From Erysipelotrichaceae bacterium 66202529 (GTDB taxonomy: Bacteria > Bacillota_I > Bacilli_A > Erysipelotrichales > Erysipelotrichaceae): 64,000 nucleotides of DNA. The stretch covers positions 2,790,001-2,854,000 of the forward strand of contig CP046174.1 in assembly GCA_017161075.1 (NCBI GenBank), read 5' to 3'. The notes under the pieces are model-generated. The model was not told the origin of the DNA and searched no databases. It was given only the letters and a program-made list of their open reading frames with translations. Numbering within the stretch: the stretch's first letter is position 1; every line of letters begins with the position of its first letter. The translations under genes and the position numbers were made by a program. Below, in pieces: positions 58,349 to 64,000 of this stretch.

Positions 58349-60358
58349 CTAATCCAGATATGTGGCACTCCCAACTGTCTGCTCCACATACTTTTTTATT
58401 TCTTCATAGCCTGCAGCCTCCAGCTGCGTAAGAATTTCAGCAGCATCCTCACGCGCCACCTCCAGAATATTGGCATCCTGAATCACATCGCCCAGAATAA
58501 AGCCGGGAACACCACTCTGTCTGGTACCAAGGATGTCTCCTGGCCCACGTAGCTGCAAATCTGCCCGGGCAATCGCAAAGCCGTCTCTTGTCTGTTCACA
58601 GATTTTCAACCGCTGCAGGGAATCCGGATCCTTCGTATTGCTTAACAGATAACAATACCCCGGCCGTGTTCCTCTGCCGACCCGTCCTCGTAGCTGATGA
58701 ATCTGCGACAGGCCGAAACGATGCGCATCATAAATCACCATGATATTGGCATACTTTACATCCACCCCGACCTCAATCACCGTTGTGGATACGAGAATGT
58801 CGATTTCCTTTTGAAGGAAACGTTCCATGACATCATCCTTTTGCTGTGCATTCATTTTCCCGTGTAACAGGGCGATACGGTACCGCCGCCCTAAAGAAGT
58901 ACGCATTCCTTCATATATATCTGTGGCGTTGCGAATATCTATATCCTCATTTTTTTCGATGGCAGGACAGACCACATAGCACTGATCTCCCTCATCTATT
59001 TTTTCCAGTACATCCTCCAGAATCGGCCCCATGGAACGGCTGGAAACCAGCTTTGTCGTTACCTCACAACGCCCCTTAGGGAGCTCCTGTATTGTGGAAA
59101 CATCCATATCCCCATACAACGAAATCGCCAGTGTCCGGGGAATCGGTGTCGCACTCATCAGTAGGAAATCAACCTTTTCTCCCTTTTCCAGCATTCGCTT
59201 ACGCTGTGCAACTCCAAAGCGGTGCTGCTCATCCGCTACTACCATTCCTAAATCATAATACTCCACATCATCCTGAAACAGGGCATGCGTACCGACAAGT
59301 ATATCAATTTCATTATTTTTCAGCCGCTGGAGCACATCCTTTTTCTGTGCCGGCTTTAAACTGGAATACAGCACCTCCACAGTGATATCAAAATCCGCAA
59401 ACAGCTTTTTTAGATTTTGCATATGCTGCTTTGCCAGAATCTCCGTAGGTGCCAAAAATACCGCTTGCTTATGTGCAAGTACGCAGGCATACAGTCCAAA
59501 GGCAGCCACCATTGTTTTTCCGCAGCCGACATCTCCCTGTACCATACGATACATCACCTTATCACTCGCTAAATCATGCAGGATTTCCTCAATCACCTTA
59601 TTCTGATCATCCGTCAAGGAGAAATTCAGCGAATGCTTCAAATCCATAACATCCTCCATCAGAAACTGCTTGGCACTTCCCTTCACCATGGAGGTATCCC
59701 GGGCTTTCATCGCCTGCATGCTCAGCTGGAATTTTAAAAATTCCTCATATTTCAGATGCCGCAGACTCTGCTTCACCGCCTCCATACTGACGGGATGATG
59801 AATAAAGTATAATGCCTGTCTGCGGGGAATCAGACGATATTTCTCCAGATATGGACTGGGAATCACATCCGACAGAGCATCCTGCAAAGCCTGCCATGCC
59901 TTATCAATATAGCGGACAAGCTCCTTTTGCGTAATACCCTCACGAACATTATATACCGGATGGATTCCCAGTTGCTCCTTCATCGGCTTAAAATTATACT
60001 GCAAAGCGGTAACACGGCAGCCCCCATCGTATTTACCAATAATCGTTATCACTTTTCCCACAGTGAAAGCAGAAACCCACGGACGGTTAAATAGAGAAAT
60101 ATCAAATTCCTCATCCTCCATAGTCACCTTGAAGCGGGTTACACTCTGCTTTCCCTTAAAGCGGATTACACGTGCCCTTGTTGTTATGACAGCTTCAAAA
60201 ATAACCTTATCCTCTTTTTCCCAGGTATCCCGCGGCTTCGCTTCCAGATTCTCATAACGAAACGGATAACAGGTCAACAGATCCTCTGCCTTTTCAATCT
60301 GCATGCTATTGAGAACCTCTGCTTTTTTTTCTGATATTCGCAATGCTTTTAATTCCAT
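58349..60358 (-). CDS. recG: ATP-dependent DNA helicase RecG
   Basis: The ATG at 60358 is chosen (AAAAGGATG 9 nt upstream); 669 aa. It has an N-terminal wedge/OB domain (NRPWVSAFTVGKVITIIGKY), helicase motif I MVQGDVGCGKTMVAAFGLYA, motif II VVADEQHRFGVAQRKR, motif III LLMSATPIPRTLAISLYG and motif VI QIHQLRGRVGRGTRPGY, plus a C-terminal LQLRGPGDILGTRQSGVPGF. It reverses stalled forks and branch-migrates junctions. Encoded upstream of rnc. Confidence 0.95.
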   Translation of the reverse strand: MELKALRISEKKAEVLNSMQIEKAEDLLTCYPFRYENLEAKPRDTWEKEDKVIFEAVITTRARVIRFKGKQSVTRFKVTMEDEEFDISLFNRPWVSAFTVGKVITIIGKYDGGCRVTALQYNFKPMKEQLGIHPVYNVREGITQKELVRYIDKAWQALQDALSDVIPSPYLEKYRLIPRRQALYFIHHPVSMEAVKQSLRHLKYEEFLKFQLSMQAMKARDTSMVKGSAKQFLMEDVMDLKHSLNFSLTDDQNKVIEEILHDLASDKVMYRMVQGDVGCGKTMVAAFGLYACVLAHKQAVFLAPTEILAKQHMQNLKKLFADFDITVEVLYSSLKPAQKKDVLQRLKNNEIDILVGTHALFQDDVEYYDLGMVVADEQHRFGVAQRKRMLEKGEKVDFLLMSATPIPRTLAISLYGDMDVSTIQELPKGRCEVTTKLVSSRSMGPILEDVLEKIDEGDQCYVVCPAIEKNEDIDIRNATDIYEGMRTSLGRRYRIALLHGKMNAQQKDDVMERFLQKEIDILVSTTVIEVGVDVKYANIMVIYDAHRFGLSQIHQLRGRVGRGTRPGYCYLLSNTKDPDSLQRLKICEQTRDGFAIARADLQLRGPGDILGTRQSGVPGFILGDVIQDANILEVAREDAAEILTQLEAAGYEEIKKYVEQTVGSATYLD

Positions 60359-60487
60359 GATCACGCATCCTTTTCGCAGTTTATTATACCATGAAATACT
60401 CCATCTTTTTGCAGGAAAGCAAAAAGGATGCACAAATTCCCTGTCCAAAAGGGAAAAGACATCCCTATAAGAAAGCTAACATAGCAG

Positions 60488-61150
60488 TTACTGTAAATGA
60501 AACGCCTTGATACAGAAGCTGCGAAGAAAAGCATAATCATGAAGCTGCTGTGCATCCTCCTTTGGTTCACTGTTTTCTCGGCTTACATCATCCCCATCCT
60601 TTTCCAGATCATGAAAATATTTCATTGACCTTGCGTCAATGGATATGGAATCCAGCGGCCAGCCGGGGGTACGTAATTCATGCGGTTTATCACATAGATA
60701 AAATGCAAAGGCTCGTGCGGTTTCCTTGTTATCCATATACGTATATATATGCTTTTCATCATACACCACACAGCAGCCATTGCGGTATGCCGCCAGAAGA
60801 CGTCCTTCAAACTGTGATGCGAGCTTGCTATAGTAGGCAATCATCTCCTCATCGCTCAGCGTTTTGCCATCTACCCGGCGCACATGTGTTTTCGGCTGGC
60901 GTATGTCTTCATCATCCAGATCAAGAAAATACAGACCACTGTCAAAGGCAACTGTTGGTATATGAGAAGCACGATAATAAACAAGCGCCTTAATTTTTGC
61001 ATTTTCAATCGGTGTCTTTCCATTCTCATTGATCTGCACCTGCAGACCAAGATCACCCGGTGTCAGAATGTTCACAGCATACCCCTTCAGATAGCTTTCC
61101 ACAGACAGCACCTTATTGCGGTTTGTCGTTCCTACAAGAATATCCATCAT
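60488..61150 (-). CDS. Ham1/RdgB-like NTP pyrophosphatase family protein
   Basis: A 221-aa protein starting at the ATG pair at 61150 (overlapping the SEC-C gene stop). DILVGTTNRNKVLSVESYLK is the N-terminal Ham1 signature region, and FDSGLYFLDLDDEDIRQPKT resembles ...DSGL.... KTLSDEEMIAYYSKLA follows. It is longer than typical RdgB (about 195) with an added Glu/Asp-rich C-terminus. Removal of non-canonical purine NTPs is the likely activity. Confidence 0.72.
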   Translation of the reverse strand: MMDILVGTTNRNKVLSVESYLKGYAVNILTPGDLGLQVQINENGKTPIENAKIKALVYYRASHIPTVAFDSGLYFLDLDDEDIRQPKTHVRRVDGKTLSDEEMIAYYSKLASQFEGRLLAAYRNGCCVVYDEKHIYTYMDNKETARAFAFYLCDKPHELRTPGWPLDSISIDARSMKYFHDLEKDGDDVSRENSEPKEDAQQLHDYAFLRSFCIKAFHLQ

Positions 61151-62112
61151 GCATCCAGCTTTTTTATCAGCTTGCCACAGCATGCCTTGAATTTCTTTCC
61201 ACTTCCGCATGGACAGGGCTTATTCGGCTTCGCATCCTGATAAGCCTCCCTTGGCAGCGGCAGGATTGATGCTTGCATACGTTTTAGCGCTGCTCGCTTT
61301 TTCCCATATTGCGCCTTCCATTCTCTATAGCTTGCATCATCCTTAGTTAATTGCGCAATCTCCTGTGCTATTTCCAGGAAAAGATCAGTATATTCGATAT
61401 CTTCCAGCTGCAGTCCCTGTGCAATGATTGTGTTGCAAGTAGCATATTCCTTCCATTCCAGATTTTGCAAGAGCCATCCATAAACCAGATTGGCATCCAT
61501 AGGAGAGTGCTGTATCATGCTTTCGAAGCAATGGCTGCAAGCTGCTCTGTTTTGGGCTCTGGCGAACATTTCTGCATAAGCACGCTCATAATTTCCTTTT
61601 GTCAGCTCATCCAGCTGTACACAGCGTAATACATCAACAAGCAGTGCCTGTGCATGACCATAATCCTTTTCATAGTTTCCTATATGCATATCCAATTCAT
61701 TAACCATGTTTTCAATCATTATCCGTATCTCATCGGAAGCTGTCAGCTTCTCAACACGATTTGTCTGCTTCTGCTTCAATAGTCTTCTTAGCAAAGAGAT
61801 AAAATTCTCCACCACCTGCGCAGCTTCTTCTTCGGAAATGTCAGCTTCAAACTCCAGGCGTTTGAGGCAGTCTGTAAGCATGGATACATCCAATACCCCT
61901 GCATCAGATGTAGCATCATAAACTGCAGCCCTTAAAATATGCTCAACAACTGCTTCATTTTCAAGAATGTGCAATTCCGGAAGCAGCTCCTCTGTATGCA
62001 TTAGTTCATCCAGCAACAGCTTTTCAGCGTCTTTTTTGTCCTTGTTTTGTTTCACCAGTATTTGTACATATTTTTGAAAAAGCTCCTGTTCCTTAATCAT
62101 CGTTTCTTCCAT
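61147..62112 (-). CDS. SEC-C motif protein
   Basis: The start is placed at the ATG at 62112. The ~321-aa protein is helical and acidic throughout, with several Cys (SHCFESMIQHSPMDANLVYG). It ends with the SEC-C zinc motif NKPCPCGSGKKFKACCG, as in the tails of SecA and other proteins. The function is unknown; zinc motif proteins of this type may bind the ribosome or nucleic acid. It overlaps the Ham1-like gene by 4 nt. Confidence 0.78.
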   Translation of the reverse strand: MEETMIKEQELFQKYVQILVKQNKDKKDAEKLLLDELMHTEELLPELHILENEAVVEHILRAAVYDATSDAGVLDVSMLTDCLKRLEFEADISEEEAAQVVENFISLLRRLLKQKQTNRVEKLTASDEIRIMIENMVNELDMHIGNYEKDYGHAQALLVDVLRCVQLDELTKGNYERAYAEMFARAQNRAACSHCFESMIQHSPMDANLVYGWLLQNLEWKEYATCNTIIAQGLQLEDIEYTDLFLEIAQEIAQLTKDDASYREWKAQYGKKRAALKRMQASILPLPREAYQDAKPNKPCPCGSGKKFKACCGKLIKKLDA

Positions 62113-62129
62113 TGTATTCCATTTCCTTT

Positions 62130-62969
62130 CTATTTTGAAAAACGCAGCCGGTAGCTGCAATGCTGACACAGCTCTTCCACGACCTTGTGACTGTCAAACC
62201 CTTTCTGTATCCGCATGGCACGCTCTCCATGCAAAATTGAGGAGAAGGGCTGTGTAAAGATATTTCCCAAAGCAGCAGTACCACCGGAATCCAGACAGCA
62301 GGGTACCACGGTGCCATCGCTCAGAATAGCACACATCTGTTTCATTCCAAGACAACGGCCGGTATCGGAAACATACGGATGTGCAAGAGAGGGCCATGTG
62401 AATACCGATTCCAGATGCAGGTGCAAATACTCCTGCAAATCCAGGCGCATACGCCGTTCAAATTCCTGCGGGTGTGCAATCTGATACCGCCTAGTAAGTA
62501 CCTGTAACAGATATGCGCTCTCTTTGGATAAGCGGCCGTTTTGTACGCTCCACAAACGATAGCTGATATGTATCCCCTTTTGTGCCAGCTCCTCACACAC
62601 AGCAAATACATGCTCCAGATACTGCGGCTGCTCATGCTCGGGAAAGCTGTGTAGGGATACATTGACCTGACGCAGCCTGCTGTTAATCAAAACATCTCTT
62701 GCCTGCTTTAAAAGCGTGCCATTGGTTGTCAGATTCACATACAGGTCAAACTCCTCACAAATATTCAGAAATTCCTTCAGATTGGGATGAGACAGTGGCT
62801 CTCCCAGCACATGAAGATAAACATACTTTGTAAAGGGTCTGATTTCCTGAATGACATGACGAAATTCCTGGGCATTCATTCTACGGGGTGCTCTTTGATT
62901 TTGAATGCAGAAGCTGCAGGACAAATTACAGGTATTCGTTATTTCTATGTAGATTCGTTTCAGTCGCAT
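62130..62969 (-). CDS. Radical SAM protein with SPASM-like C-terminus
   Basis: The start at 62969 follows AGAAAGGAAG. The 279-aa protein has IEITNTCNLSCSFCIQNQRA with CxxxCxxC for the [4Fe-4S] cluster and SAM, and YVYLHVLGEPLSHPNLKEFL after it. The C-terminus CLGMKQMCAILSDGTVVPCC and ELCQHCSYR carry extra Cys typical of SPASM or twitch domains. The substrate is unknown; no peptide or sactipeptide precursor was found next to it. It precedes the SEC-C gene by 17 nt. Confidence 0.82.
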   Translation of the reverse strand: MRLKRIYIEITNTCNLSCSFCIQNQRAPRRMNAQEFRHVIQEIRPFTKYVYLHVLGEPLSHPNLKEFLNICEEFDLYVNLTTNGTLLKQARDVLINSRLRQVNVSLHSFPEHEQPQYLEHVFAVCEELAQKGIHISYRLWSVQNGRLSKESAYLLQVLTRRYQIAHPQEFERRMRLDLQEYLHLHLESVFTWPSLAHPYVSDTGRCLGMKQMCAILSDGTVVPCCLDSGGTAALGNIFTQPFSSILHGERAMRIQKGFDSHKVVEELCQHCSYRLRFSK

Positions 62970-63069
62970 ACATTCTTCCTTTCTAAAAAATTTCATCCCT
63001 GATGATTTGATAATCATCGATACTCAGAATTTCACCCGACTCATAAAACCGTTGACAGACCCTGGCTTC

Positions 63070-63402
63070 CTACCGTTGCGCTTCATTCTCCAGTACAGCA
63101 CGCTTTCTGCGTTCTTTTTCCGCATGACTCCTTGCCATATTCGCTGCTTTGATCTTTCTTCTCTGTCGTTCTGCATAGGAAAGCTGTTTATTCGTTACGG
63201 GAATATCGTACATGCGCAAGGTCTGTATTGCCGTTTGCTTATTCATGGAAAACTTTTTCATAAAGCGAAATAACAGGTCTTCCCGTGATGCATCACTGTA
63301 GAATGCTCGAATATCTTGCTCCCTGTGCTTCTGCCGTTTTCTTCTCTGCTTTTCTTTCTTTGCTTCCTTTGGTGTAAGGGATGCACTAGGCTCTTTCTTC
63401 AT
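63070..63402 (-). CDS. Basic hypothetical protein
   Basis: A 110-aa, Lys/Arg-rich helical protein (SLTPKEAKKEKQRRKRQKHR; AANMARSHAEKERRKRAVLE). Its middle FMKKFSMNKQTAIQTLRMYD looks like a small DNA- or RNA-binding helix. No family recognised; could bind nucleic acid. It is encoded between the uracil permease and the radical SAM gene. Confidence 0.6.
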   Translation of the reverse strand: MKKEPSASLTPKEAKKEKQRRKRQKHREQDIRAFYSDASREDLLFRFMKKFSMNKQTAIQTLRMYDIPVTNKQLSYAERQRRKIKAANMARSHAEKERRKRAVLENEAQR

Positions 63403-63449
63403 ATGTATAAATTATAACAAAGATTAAGCAGTTCCCATACCCTTTTTAT

Positions 63450-63480
63450 AAAAAAAACACTCTCATCCACAGGATGAGAG
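63450..63480 (-). terminator. Terminator of uracil permease gene
   Basis: Perfect 9-bp stem CTCTCATCC/GGATGAGAG with ACA loop, and an eight-T run on the minus strand after it. Confidence 0.85.
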
Positions 63481-63488
63481 CTTGTATA

Positions 63489-64000
63489 TCAGGATGCCTT
63501 TGGCAGAATCAGATTCAATACGATTCCAACAAGTGCAGATAACGCGGTTCCGGAAAGTGTCATAAAGCCTCCAATCGGCAGGATTGCACCACCCAGACCG
63601 ATTACCAGCATGGCAGAAGCAATGACCAGATTGCGCTGCTTTCCGAAGTCAATTTTGTTATCTACCAGAACACGCAGTCCGTTGCTGGCGATGACACCAT
63701 ATAATAGAATACTCATACCACCCAGCACACAGGCTGGAATCGTTGAAATAAACGCAGATATTTTTCCAACGCAGGAAAGCAGGATGGCAATCACAGCAGC
63801 TCCGCTGGTCACATATACACTGCTGATTTTTGTCATGCCGATGACACCCGTATTCTCACCATAGGTCGTATTGGCAGGCCCTCCGAGAAATGCGGAAACC
63901 GCGGTTGCGATACCATCTCCCATCAGCGTACGCTCCAGACCCGGATCCTTTAAGAAATTACGTCCGCAAATTTTCCCAAGCACGGTATGGTCACCGATAT
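63489..64000 (-). CDS. uraA: Uracil permease (NCS2 family), 5' part outside window
   Basis: The frame is open to the right edge of the window: the last codons read IGDHTVLGKICG, then GDGIATAVSAFLGGPANTTY and GENTGVIGMTKISSVYVTSG. These are the conserved mid-region of UraA/PyrP uracil transporters. VIAILLSCVGKISAFISTIP and later hydrophobic segments follow to KAS at the C-terminus. Only the C-terminal ~170 residues are visible. Confidence 0.88.
   Translation of the reverse strand, partial: IGDHTVLGKICGRNFLKDPGLERTLMGDGIATAVSAFLGGPANTTYGENTGVIGMTKISSVYVTSGAAVIAILLSCVGKISAFISTIPACVLGGMSILLYGVIASNGLRVLVDNKIDFGKQRNLVIASAMLVIGLGGAILPIGGFMTLSGTALSALVGIVLNLILPKAS

Overview
The window looks like a Firmicutes chromosome of the Erysipelotrichia type (for example the [Clostridium] innocuum group). 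This is inferred from moderate-GC host genes with strong purine-rich ribosome binding sites, a GH4 phospho-glucosidase, a short-form pgi and a Gram-positive (T7b-like) type VII secretion locus. No rRNA, tRNA or CRISPR array was seen, so the species is not proven.

About 1.5-38.8 kb is one near-complete siphovirus-type prophage. Read from its right end it contains: a tyrosine integrase (38.7 kb); a plus-strand lysogeny module with two XRE regulators and one gene of unknown role; a divergent CI/Cro-like control region with two clear promoters; a leftward early module (antirepressor, small zinc-ribbon and membrane proteins, Bet-type annealing protein, HNH nuclease, DUF1064 nuclease-like protein, replisome organiser, sliding-clamp-like protein, SSB, and a 52-aa protein that starts like ribosomal protein S18); an ArpU/RinA-like late regulator; a ~400-nt gene-free block that folds into several perfect stems on the minus strand; then packaging and head genes (small and large terminase, portal, MuF-type minor capsid protein with an unusual C-terminal extension, scaffold with an internal TGA, major capsid protein), neck and tail genes (with a frameshift-encoded tail chaperone and a 1325-aa tape measure), a 1306-aa tail protein with an S74 chaperone domain, holin and a CHAP/SH3 endolysin. 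A plus-strand gene with its own promoter and terminator (33.5-34.3 kb) is a probable moron. At the far left, beyond the lysin terminator, lie an AT-rich SIS-domain sugar isomerase gene and a membrane-anchored NUDIX-like protein cut by the window edge. They are either prophage cargo or flanking DNA, because no attL was found.

From 38.8 to 43.1 kb are host genes: pgi, an S1-domain RNA-binding protein, a DUF212 membrane protein, an Nfu-type Fe-S scaffold, a nucleoid-associated protein and an HD-domain protein. At 43.1-51.3 kb is a compact leftward type VII secretion locus: DUF6382/FHA protein, a Ser/Thr kinase split by a one-base shift, EssC, YukD/EsaB, two WXG100-type proteins, a small helical protein, a glycine-rich putative substrate and DUF4176. 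No EsaA or EssA gene lies in the cluster.

From 51.4 to 64 kb are a membrane protein, a GH4 6-phospho-glucosidase with a perfect palindromic operator, a large LRR surface protein, rnc, recG, a Ham1-like NTPase, a SEC-C protein, a radical SAM protein, a small basic protein and the 3' part of a uracil permease gene.
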